From Balneolales bacterium (GTDB lineage Bacteria; Bacteroidota; Rhodothermia; Balneolales; Natronogracilivirgulaceae), in NCBI GenBank assembly GCA_007128425.1, contig SKXL01000103.1, forward strand, positions 1-42,115: a stretch of 42,115 bases of DNA. The letters are read 5' to 3'. Under the pieces are notes generated by a model, which was given only the letters and a program-made list of their open reading frames with translations, made no database searches and was not told where the DNA came from. Position numbers and translations under genes: made by a program. How positions within the stretch are numbered: the first letter of the stretch is position 1; every line of letters begins with the position of its first letter. This document shows positions 25,583 to 32,827 of the stretch, piece after piece.

Positions 25583-26377
25583 ATGAACAGAATGACAAGT
25601 ACACCCATGTCCATCTTTTTCATCTTTCTCATCCTACTCATCCTGCCGGCTTTTTCATCCATCAGTCAGGACAGACCTTCCATTGCCGAACCGGAGGTGT
25701 CACAAATATTCCGAAACATTGCTGATATAAACGACAGGGCTTCCATTGCGTTAATTCTTGAAGATTTTCTGATACCGGAAGATGTCGACCAGGTGGAGCG
25801 AATTGAAGTTATTGATGTCAGTAATATCGGATTTGGCAGAGACGACATTGTCGTTGTTTATCCGTCTATGAATGTGTATATCGTGGAACAGCCTTCCCGG
25901 GAGCTGGCTGAAGTCATGCGATCCTGGGGCATTCAGGAGCAGCGCAGAGACGCCAGCAATGAACTGGAGCCTGATTACTTCTATCCGGCTTTTGCCGATA
26001 CACTCACAGAAAACGAGATTCAGGAAAGACAGCTTGAGCTGGTCCAGGGCTCTATTATAGCTGACCTGCTGGAGTCCGTGAACAGGAACTATGCTGACAT
26101 GCCGCTCAGCCTGCGCTTTGAACGTGATCAGGAGGGTTTTACATTTCAGCTCTGGAATTATGAGCAGGATGCATTTGCCTTCAAGCCAAGACCTCCGGCG
26201 GTGCCCGATTCGGTCGGAGTTTATGATTTCATATATATGATTACAGCAGACACCACGGTCATATCCGATACGGTAATGTACGATATCATGTATATCAGCA
26301 AGTCCGTTCAGGAGATCATAGAGCTGCCCCCCCAGCCGGCAGACAGACAGGAGATCCGCACCACCACCCTTCCCTGA
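25583..26377 (+). CDS. Periplasmic protein of unknown family, last gene of the envelope cluster
   Basis: A 264-aa protein with a signal peptide (hydrophobic 10-27, SIFFIFLILLILPAFSSIS). The mature part is mixed: an N-terminal helical region (SQIFRNIADINDRASIALILEDFL), a beta-rich piece (ERIEVIDVSNIGFGRDDIVVVYPSMNVYIVEQPS), and near the C-terminus an aromatic stretch with DFIYMITADTTVISDTVMYDIMYISKS. I do not recognise the family. It abuts the TPR lipoprotein gene (TAA then ATG, no gap), so it is part of the operon. Confidence 0.75.
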   Translation: MNRMTSTPMSIFFIFLILLILPAFSSISQDRPSIAEPEVSQIFRNIADINDRASIALILEDFLIPEDVDQVERIEVIDVSNIGFGRDDIVVVYPSMNVYIVEQPSRELAEVMRSWGIQEQRRDASNELEPDYFYPAFADTLTENEIQERQLELVQGSIIADLLESVNRNYADMPLSLRFERDQEGFTFQLWNYEQDAFAFKPRPPAVPDSVGVYDFIYMITADTTVISDTVMYDIMYISKSVQEIIELPPQPADRQEIRTTTLP

Positions 26378-26425
26378 TATTGCCACTCGATCAGCGGATA
26401 AGCAAAAAACACCACCAGCCACAAC

Positions 26426-26460
26426 CGAAAATTCCGGATTCACTATACGAAAATTCCGGA
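26426..26460. repeat. 13-bp direct repeat in the convergent intergenic region
   Basis: cgaaaattccgga occurs at 26426-26438 and 26448-26460, 22 bp apart, between the last gene of the envelope cluster and the radical SAM gene. No terminator hairpin with T-run is visible in this 95-bp stretch. Confidence 0.5.
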
Positions 26461-26472
26461 GCTGCAGACCGT

Positions 26473-27474
26473 TCAGCTGTCAAAACGGTACAATCCGGCT
26501 TCCCGGGCAACCCGAATTGCTTCGATGTATTCTTCCGTTGTTATTCTGCGATTGATACTTGTGAACTTTTCCGGTTTTCGCAAAACCATTCCATCGGGAT
26601 GATACTGATCCATAATATTGACCCAGGTATGCCTCGAGATTTCATCTGCAATAAAGCGGAATATATTTTGAGTATCTGAAATTTCTCCGGGCATAACCAG
26701 GTGCCGGACCAGCAATCCGCGTCTTGCCAGACCATGGCTGTCAAAACGGAGTGGCCCGACCTGTCTTTGCATCTCTATTATAATGGTGCGTGCCACCTCC
26801 GGATAATCTTCGGCTCCCAGATAACGACGTGATTTCCCGGCGTCCCAGAACTTGAAATCCGGCATATAAATATCCACGATGCCATCCATAAGCTTGAGTG
26901 AATGCATGGAGTCGTACGCGCTTGTGTTATAGACTATCGGAATTCGCAGTCCCAGTTCAATGGCTTCAGGGATTGCTTCAATTAGCTGGGGTACCACATG
27001 CTCGGGGGTTACAAAATTGATATTGTGGCATCCCTGTTCCTGAAGCGAATACATCATTCTTGCAAGCTCACCGGCATTCTGAACCGTTCCCTGACCGCGC
27101 CATGAAAGTTCATGATTCTGACAAAAAACACATTTCAGATTGCAATAGGAGAAGAAAATTGTCCCGGATCCAGCCCATCCTCGCAAACCATCCTCTTCGC
27201 CAAGATGAGGAAATGCACTGCATACCGCGGCATATCGACCTGATCTGCATATTCCGTGATGATTGTTCAGACGGTCTACACTGCAATTGCGGGGACAAAC
27301 GGAACAGGATGCAAGCAGTTTCATCGCCTTATCCACCCGATCGGAAAAAGTTTTTCGATCCTGCTCATAAAGCCTCAGATAAGCCGGAACAAACTCACTC
27401 TTCGGCATCACCCACTCTTCGCCACCGACATAATCCGGAAGATCGTCAATGGCCCTGCGCTGCCACATCTTCAT
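26473..27474 (-). CDS. Radical SAM protein, PflX/COG1313 type
   Basis: A 333-aa protein. The radical SAM cluster motif is C111-N-L-K-C115-V-F-C118 (FSYCNLKCVFCQN), the CxxxCxxC that binds the SAM-coordinating 4Fe-4S cluster. An extra N-terminal cysteine set (C57, C60, C64, C76; ASCSVCPRNCSVDRL...GIC) is typical of COG1313, the 'PflX' relatives of pyruvate-formate-lyase activating enzyme, and may hold a second metal or cluster. Other family blocks are NINFVTPEHV (position of the SAM-binding region), VDIYMPDFKFWD and RHLVMPGE. Its function in this family is not established; a glycyl-radical enzyme partner is not seen nearby. It is convergent with the envelope cluster. Confidence 0.88.
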   Translation of the reverse strand: MKMWQRRAIDDLPDYVGGEEWVMPKSEFVPAYLRLYEQDRKTFSDRVDKAMKLLASCSVCPRNCSVDRLNNHHGICRSGRYAAVCSAFPHLGEEDGLRGWAGSGTIFFSYCNLKCVFCQNHELSWRGQGTVQNAGELARMMYSLQEQGCHNINFVTPEHVVPQLIEAIPEAIELGLRIPIVYNTSAYDSMHSLKLMDGIVDIYMPDFKFWDAGKSRRYLGAEDYPEVARTIIIEMQRQVGPLRFDSHGLARRGLLVRHLVMPGEISDTQNIFRFIADEISRHTWVNIMDQYHPDGMVLRKPEKFTSINRRITTEEYIEAIRVAREAGLYRFDS

Positions 27475-27614
27475 GGTACAAAATCCGGTTAAACAGCATG
27501 ATTATGCATTCAAATTATTTCTGACTCTCCATCAATAACGATGTTGTACCTGTTCTTAGTTGATTTCACTGAACAAACTTTATTTACACATTCAAAAAGG
27601 ATTGAGGGGCGGGA

Positions 27615-28295
27615 TCATCTGCCGTGATACACCCTGATGGGAATTTTTTTGTCAAGGTGGATCCGGACATTTCTGCTCCTGTCGGTCTGAACTTCTTCAT
27701 ACCACTCTTCATTGTAAATAATTCCCGTGGACTCCATAACCAGTCTTGCCAGCTTCATGGCCACCTCATTGGTCACGCGGATGGAACCGTGGGATACCGC
27801 TTTGCCAATCGAAGAAGGCTCAACAGTTCCATGAATGGAGCGCGGTGCATCATAGATAAGCTGTGCCCTGCCCAGGGGATTATCCGGATCACCGGGTGCC
27901 ATGATGGCCCTGTACCAGGCCCATTCCTCATCAGGGGGATGCCACCACGGATTCCATACCACTTCATAGATGGCCCAGTTACCGGTACGGGTTGGCCAGT
28001 CTGGTTTCCCGATAGCTACAGGATAGGTTGCCACTTTTTCACTCCCATTCAACACAAAGAGCTCACGCTTTCCGATATTCACCTCTATTCTCATATCCTG
28101 CAGTGCAAAAGAAGGACTTAGATGAACAGGGTCAGATAAAAGAACCGAAACCGTATCGACATCCATATCATCATCACCAAATATATTGGTGATGCGCATG
28201 GTGTCCGCCTTGATACCGCCATTGCTTGCGCTTGCGCTTGCGTCAAGCAGTATGCATAACAGCAGTCCGAAAAATATCACAAATCGCTTTAACAT
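27615..28295 (-). CDS. L,D-transpeptidase-fold (YkuD) protein with Ser in place of the catalytic Cys
   Basis: A 226-aa exported protein. A signal peptide (hydrophobic, ending near LLDASASAS, which is encoded by a hexamer repeat) precedes a YkuD domain at about 65-220. Visible are IEVNIGKRELFVLNG, TRTGNWAIYEVVWNPWW, NPLGRAQLIYD and the active-site block HGTVEP (His155) ... SHGSIRVTNEVA. The canonical block is SHGChR/N: here the nucleophile Cys is Ser171 (codon at 27783-27785, TCC in coding sense). L,D-transpeptidases crosslink peptidoglycan or anchor lipoproteins through that Cys, so this protein is either catalytically altered, a non-catalytic peptidoglycan binder, or a serine variant. ATG 28295 is preferred to TTG 28310. 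Confidence 0.85.
   Translation of the reverse strand: MLKRFVIFFGLLLCILLDASASASNGGIKADTMRITNIFGDDDMDVDTVSVLLSDPVHLSPSFALQDMRIEVNIGKRELFVLNGSEKVATYPVAIGKPDWPTRTGNWAIYEVVWNPWWHPPDEEWAWYRAIMAPGDPDNPLGRAQLIYDAPRSIHGTVEPSSIGKAVSHGSIRVTNEVAMKLARLVMESTGIIYNEEWYEEVQTDRSRNVRIHLDKKIPIRVYHGR
28224..28241. repeat. Hexanucleotide tandem repeat (gcttgc)x3 in the L,D-transpeptidase-like gene
   Basis: Three exact gcttgc units encode the alternating Ala-Ser run at the end of the signal peptide. Slippage here would change the signal peptide length in two-residue steps without a frameshift. Confidence 0.75.
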
Positions 28296-28503
28296 CGCTT
28301 TAATTATCAATTAAGCTTCTGCATTAAAAATAATAGAATTCAGGATTTTTGTAAATTGATACAGTTTTGTCATGGCATATAACAATGCACTAATTAACTT
28401 TCACACGGCGTTATCCTTCTTCCACATAAACGTGTGTATAAATCCGGCACACTTGACCTGAAACCGTGGTTGCCATTGCTTTTCCGTGTAATCAAATCTT
28501 GTC

Positions 28504-28968
28504 ATGAAATTTTATATCATCCCGTTATTTGTTGTTCTGTTTTTTTCAGGTGGATGCATATCAGAAAATTCTATTGATTTTGATAACACAGCAGATCTTG
28601 TCTTTCTGGAAGAATATGCCGGGCGTGAGGGTGTAATCATCACCCAGAGTGGCCTTCTGTACCGTATAATCGAAGAGGGTGAAGGCGAGATACCGGAGTC
28701 GGGTTCCCGTGTTAAAATACACTATATCCTATCACTCGTAGATGGAACCATCCTGCAAAATACGTATGAGCAAGATGAACCTTTCGAATTCGAAATTAAT
28801 CAGGTAATAGACGGTCTGGCAGAAGGAGTCATGCTGATGCAGGAAGGAGCAATATACGAGTTGGTTATTCCCGCAGATTTGGCATATGGCGTTCAACCCC
28901 CGCCTGGCAGCAACATACACCTGGGAGCCACCTTGATATTCGAAGTGGAGCTTCTCGAGATCCTGTGA
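28504..28968 (+). CDS. FKBP-type peptidyl-prolyl isomerase lipoprotein
   Basis: A 154-aa protein with lipobox FSGGC (Cys18). The FKBP domain occupies about 45-154: ITQSGLLYRIIEEGEGEIPESGSRVKIHY, DGTILQNTYEQDEPFEFEINQVIDGLAEGVMLMQEG, YELVIPADLAYGVQPPPGSNIHLGATLIFEVELLEI. This matches the FKBP blocks 'V.VHY.g.L.dG...ds', 'vI.g..eg...m..G' and 'iP..laYG......ip....L.F.veLl.i'. As a lipoprotein it probably helps fold envelope proteins. It is divergent from the L,D-transpeptidase-like gene over a 208-bp spacer. Confidence 0.95.
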   Translation: MKFYIIPLFVVLFFSGGCISENSIDFDNTADLVFLEEYAGREGVIITQSGLLYRIIEEGEGEIPESGSRVKIHYILSLVDGTILQNTYEQDEPFEFEINQVIDGLAEGVMLMQEGAIYELVIPADLAYGVQPPPGSNIHLGATLIFEVELLEIL

Positions 28969-29041
28969 GGCTTAAACCCAAACCACAAACGCCGGATCGC
29001 TCCAATAGGCTCTTTCAACTCTGTCACCAATCTGACATCAA

Positions 29042-29470
29042 TCAACTGTAGACAATTTTGCGCATCTGCTCAGCCAGACTCTTGCAGCTGGTTACCTTGT
29101 CGACGTCATTGCAGAAGAAAACCTCTTCGTCTTCAAGAACATCCGACTTGCTGCAATGCATCCCTTCAAAATCGATTTTCTCAATCATTTTATCGAATTT
29201 GGCGCAATATTCAGCCATCTCCATTATCGTCAAATCATGAGGTGATTTGTCTGCTCCGGGACCATCAAATTTCTTGTAGTAGTAGTACAGATAATGATGC
29301 AGCGCGCGGCGGGCATAGAAGCACGCCGAATAAAGTACCACATCCGTTGACGGACGATACAGCTCCTGCTGGGACCGGTCAAAATCCACTTCGGCCTGCT
29401 TGAGAATCTCCTGAAGTTCGTCATTCATATCGGGTGATTGATGGGATCCCTGTCCATTTGCCTGTGCCAT
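29042..29470 (-). CDS. HEPN-domain-like protein
   Basis: A 142-aa cytoplasmic protein. The all-helical pattern DELQEILKQAEVDFDRSQQEL ... DVVLYSACFYARRALHHYLYYYYKKF followed by SPHDLTIMEMAEYCAKFD resembles HEPN domains ('A..dl..A........A.f..qqAaEKalKa.l......hdL..Ll'). The R-x4-6-H RNase motif of toxin HEPN proteins is not clearly present, and no nucleotidyltransferase (MNT) partner gene lies next to it. A housekeeping or substrate-binding role is therefore as likely as a toxin. Three clustered cysteines (HCSKSD, FFCNDV, TSCKS) are in the last 40 residues. It lies 123 bp downstream of nuoN on the same strand. Confidence 0.6.
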   Translation of the reverse strand: MAQANGQGSHQSPDMNDELQEILKQAEVDFDRSQQELYRPSTDVVLYSACFYARRALHHYLYYYYKKFDGPGADKSPHDLTIMEMAEYCAKFDKMIEKIDFEGMHCSKSDVLEDEEVFFCNDVDKVTSCKSLAEQMRKIVYS

Positions 29471-29593
29471 AATCTTGTCTGTTAAAAGTGAATCAAGGAA
29501 AATACTGAGATTAGTATAACGATATTCGCACTAAAACGGTCTCTTTACTTCAATAAACAGATATCATGTAAGTTTTTTATGAAGCCGGGAAAA

Positions 29594-31084
29594 TTACGTA
29601 CCAAACATGGTGACCGCATTTTTTGCCCAGGCGACAATCGGTGAAAAGTATACTCCAAGAAGAAGAACCGGTATGAGCAACAACACCATTATCAAAATGG
29701 ATGCCGAGTCAAAAGTAACCGGACCTTGAGATTCCAATGGTTCCACCAGGAACATATTCCGTACAACACGGATGTAATAAAAGAGAGAAACAACGGTCGC
29801 TAATCCGGCTATAGCCACCAGCCAGATCATGCCGGCGCTGATTGTCGCCCCGAAGATATACACTTTGGCTATGAATCCGGCTGTGGGTGGGAAACCGGCG
29901 AGTGCCACGAGAAATATGGCCATGGAGACTCCAAGAAATGGTGATCTGTGCCCCAGTCCCTGGTAATCTGCGATCGCTTCGGTTCCGAGTTGGTTGGCAA
30001 CAAGCATCACAACGTAGAATGCCCCCAGGTTCATGAACAGATAAATTGCAAGGTAAATCATCATGGCACTGATGCCTTCATCGGTCGCCAAAGCAAGGCC
30101 CATTAAAATAAAGCCGGCATGAGCAATACTGGAGTAGGCAAGAAGCCGCTTAATGTTCTCCTGCCAGAGCGCCATCAGGTTTGCAGCAAGCATGGTGATC
30201 GCAGCCAGGACCGCAAGAATCATACTCCACGGAAGGGTCGCTGCAAGGCCATCAAATCCGTGCGTTGCAAGTGCTCCCGAGTCCATGAACGATACACGGA
30301 AAAAACGGATCATCATCGCAAAACCGGCAACTTTGGACGCCGTAGCCAGAAAGGCCGTAATGGTTACCGGTGCACCTTCATAAACGTCAGGAGCCCAAAA
30401 ATGGAATGGTACCACCGTTATCTTGTAGCTGAACCCGACTATGATCATCACCACCGCAACATAGAGTGCCGCAGTCTGCTCCACTCCGGCCTGTAGCGCA
30501 TCCCTGACCCCATAGATATCTATTGCGCCGGTTACACCAACCAGCAACGAAATTCCATAGATGAGGAATCCGGAGGAGACCGCTCCGAAGATAATGTATT
30601 TCATGGAGGCTTCGGCTGACTTCCGCAGGGATTTTGTGAAACCGGCCAATACGTATGAACTGATGCTGGTCAGCTCGAAAGCCAAATACATCAACAGGAG
30701 ATTGGTCGCTCCAACCATAAGGAACATGCCGAAAATCACCCCTGTGATGAGCATGTAGTACTCTCCGATCCGGGTGCTGTTGTGTTCCAGTTCCCGGCTT
30801 TTCATCGAAAAAAGCACAATCAGCAATCCAGCTGCCAGCAGAACGGCCTTGAAGAAGACCGCAAACGGATCCACCGCCACCATATCGCTGAAAATGGAAA
30901 CATTCCAGCCGGACTGTCCCGCCACAAGAACCGCGGTTACCCCCAGACCTGCCAGCACGACCCAGGACACATTTCGGTTGCGCTCCTTTAATACAAGATC
31001 GGCAACTATGGCCGCTACCAGCGTCACCGTCAGGGCTATCTCCGGTAGAAATCGATAAATACTTTCAATGATGTGTTCAGCCAT
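29594..31084 (-). CDS. nuoN: NADH-quinone oxidoreductase subunit N
   Basis: A 496-aa antiporter-like membrane subunit of complex I with about 14 predicted helices. It is one of three Mrp-related subunits (L, M, N) that form the proton-pumping arm. Family blocks are MYLAFELTSISSYVLAGF (with the conserved helix-5 Glu) and FWAPDVYEGAPVTITAFLATASKVAGFAMMIR (helix 7-8 region with Lys), and the loop WQENIKRLLAYSSIAHAGF. Length fits NuoN (about 485). It is the last nuo gene, 55 bp after nuoM. No T-tailed hairpin was seen after the stop codon. Confidence 0.97.
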   Translation of the reverse strand: MAEHIIESIYRFLPEIALTVTLVAAIVADLVLKERNRNVSWVVLAGLGVTAVLVAGQSGWNVSIFSDMVAVDPFAVFFKAVLLAAGLLIVLFSMKSRELEHNSTRIGEYYMLITGVIFGMFLMVGATNLLLMYLAFELTSISSYVLAGFTKSLRKSAEASMKYIIFGAVSSGFLIYGISLLVGVTGAIDIYGVRDALQAGVEQTAALYVAVVMIIVGFSYKITVVPFHFWAPDVYEGAPVTITAFLATASKVAGFAMMIRFFRVSFMDSGALATHGFDGLAATLPWSMILAVLAAITMLAANLMALWQENIKRLLAYSSIAHAGFILMGLALATDEGISAMMIYLAIYLFMNLGAFYVVMLVANQLGTEAIADYQGLGHRSPFLGVSMAIFLVALAGFPPTAGFIAKVYIFGATISAGMIWLVAIAGLATVVSLFYYIRVVRNMFLVEPLESQGPVTFDSASILIMVLLLIPVLLLGVYFSPIVAWAKNAVTMFGT

Positions 31085-31139
31085 ACTATGTTCGGATTAA
31101 CAAAAAACCTTGTTATTTACTATTAACATGATACATGTA

Positions 31140-32723
31140 TCATCGTCCGGTGATGTTCACAAATTCGACGAGATGACTCAGCGAAGCATTCATCAGCTCG
31201 ATAGCGGGACCCGGATAGACGCCCAGGAAAATCACGATGAGCATCAGCGGGACAAACATCAGCATTTCGCGGGCGGTCAGGTCGGTCAGGCTCTTGTGCT
31301 CTTCGCCCAGCTCACCCAGAAAGACACGCTGGATGGTCCAAAGGATGTAGGCCGCCGTGAAGATGATGCCGGTCACCGAGATGATGGTGATCACCCGGAA
31401 GGAGTCAAAGGCCCCAAGGAAGGAGAACAGCTCGCTGACGAAACCACTGAGCCCCGGCAGTCCGAGTGCCGCGAACATGGCCACCATGGCGATACCGGTG
31501 TATTTCGGCATCTGGTTGGCGATGCCACCGAAGTCGTACAGACCGCGTTTGTGGGTACGGTCGTAGAGCACGCCCACGATAAGGAAAAGCATGGCGGTGA
31601 TGGTGCCGTGGTTGAACATCTGCAGAACAGCGCCCACGGTGCCCTGGTTGGTCAGCGATGCCATACCGAGCATCACGATACCCATGTGGCTGATGGATGA
31701 GTAGGCGATGAGTTTCTTGAAGTCATCCTGGGCCATGGCACAGAGCGCACCGTAGATGATGCTGATCATACCCAGTGCCGCCATGAGATACATGAAGTAG
31801 ACGGTGCCGTCCGGCAGGATCGGGTACATGATCCGCAGCATGCCGTAGGTGCCGAGCTTTAGGAGCACACCGGCCAGGATCACACTGATCGGAGTGGGAG
31901 CCTCCACATGGGCATCGGGAAGCCAGGTATGGAACGGGAAAAGCGGCACCTTGATGGCAAAACTGATGAACAGGGCCACCCAGGCGATGTAACGCCAGGT
32001 CGTATCCACCCCGTAGAAAATCGACCCTTCCACGAAGTTGGCGGAATTCATCATGTGCAGCAGGTTGAACGTGTGCACCTGCTCACCGGCACCGTTGGTG
32101 TAGGCAACACTGAAATAGAGACCGAGCATGACAAGCAGCATCAGAACCCCGCCTACAAAGGTGTAGATGAAGAACTTGATGGCGGCATATTCGCGTCGCG
32201 GACCACCCCAGATCCCGATCAGGAAATACATCGGCAGCAGCATCACTTCCCAGAAGATGAAGAAAAGGAAGAAATCGAGTGCTACGAAAACGCCCATCAT
32301 ACCGGTAACCAGCAGCAGGTAGAGTGCGAAATAGCCCTTGACCATCTTTTCGATGCTCCAGGATGAGATCACACCGATCACACTGATCAGCGCCGTAAGC
32401 AGCACCATCAGTACGCTCAATCCATCGATACCGAGGAAATAGAGGATCTCGATCTTTCCGACCCACGGGACCGCCTCAACGATAATCCAGTCAAACTGCT
32501 CCACAAACTGGAAGCTGCCTGGATCATTTATGCCCAGTGCGGTTCGGTCGAACAGACCAAGCAAGATGACCGCCAGCAGGAGCTGCAAGCCGGTGGCCCC
32601 TGCCGCGGTCCATCGCATGGCATTTTTATTTTCATTCGGGATGAGCAGGACGATGAGCATCCCGACAATGGGAAGGAATACAATCCATGTGAGAATGCCG
32701 ATGCCTAATATTTGAAATTCCAT
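31140..32723 (-). CDS. nuoM: NADH-quinone oxidoreductase subunit M
   Basis: A 527-aa antiporter-like complex I subunit with about 14 predicted helices. Recognisable blocks are FFIFWEVMLLPMYFLIGIWGG (helix-5 Glu), FHTWLPDAHVEAPTPISVILAGVLLKLGTYGMLRI and DFKKLIAYSSISHMGIVMLGM, the helix-8/9 region. FHTWLPDAHVEAPT marks NuoM rather than NuoL or NuoN. It lies between nuoL and nuoN on the minus strand. A 104-bp gap before it holds a hairpin and a 13-bp direct repeat. Confidence 0.97.
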   Translation of the reverse strand: MEFQILGIGILTWIVFLPIVGMLIVLLIPNENKNAMRWTAAGATGLQLLLAVILLGLFDRTALGINDPGSFQFVEQFDWIIVEAVPWVGKIEILYFLGIDGLSVLMVLLTALISVIGVISSWSIEKMVKGYFALYLLLVTGMMGVFVALDFFLFFIFWEVMLLPMYFLIGIWGGPRREYAAIKFFIYTFVGGVLMLLVMLGLYFSVAYTNGAGEQVHTFNLLHMMNSANFVEGSIFYGVDTTWRYIAWVALFISFAIKVPLFPFHTWLPDAHVEAPTPISVILAGVLLKLGTYGMLRIMYPILPDGTVYFMYLMAALGMISIIYGALCAMAQDDFKKLIAYSSISHMGIVMLGMASLTNQGTVGAVLQMFNHGTITAMLFLIVGVLYDRTHKRGLYDFGGIANQMPKYTGIAMVAMFAALGLPGLSGFVSELFSFLGAFDSFRVITIISVTGIIFTAAYILWTIQRVFLGELGEEHKSLTDLTAREMLMFVPLMLIVIFLGVYPGPAIELMNASLSHLVEFVNITGR

Positions 32724-32770
32724 ACCGTTTCGTTTCTAATTATGATTTTGCTGCCGGAATATTTGAAATT
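32707..32770. repeat. 13-bp direct repeat around the nuoM start
   Basis: aatatttgaaatt occurs at 32707-32719, inside the first codons of nuoM, and at 32758-32770 in the leader. Chance is possible in this AT-rich stretch. Confidence 0.4.
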
Positions 32771-32783
32771 GGTGATATATTGA

Positions 32784-32802
32784 ATTCGCCGTTAATGCGA
32801 AT
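32784..32802 (-). promoter_or_regulatory. Hairpin in the nuoL-nuoM intergenic region
   Basis: attcgc (32784-32789) and gcgaat (32797-32802) flank a 7-nt loop, about 60-80 bp upstream of the nuoM start. No T-run follows, so mRNA processing or stability is more likely than termination. Confidence 0.3.
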
Positions 32803-32827
32803 CCGAGTTTCATTTTTCAGATTGTCA

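Noticed and set aside
29042-29470. HEPN-like protein as toxin of a toxin-antitoxin pair
   Set aside because: No clear R-x4-6-H motif and no nucleotidyltransferase or antitoxin gene next to it.
31110-31700. 196-codon plus-strand open frame
   Set aside because: Antisense shadow of nuoM with low-complexity His/Asp/Glu composition.
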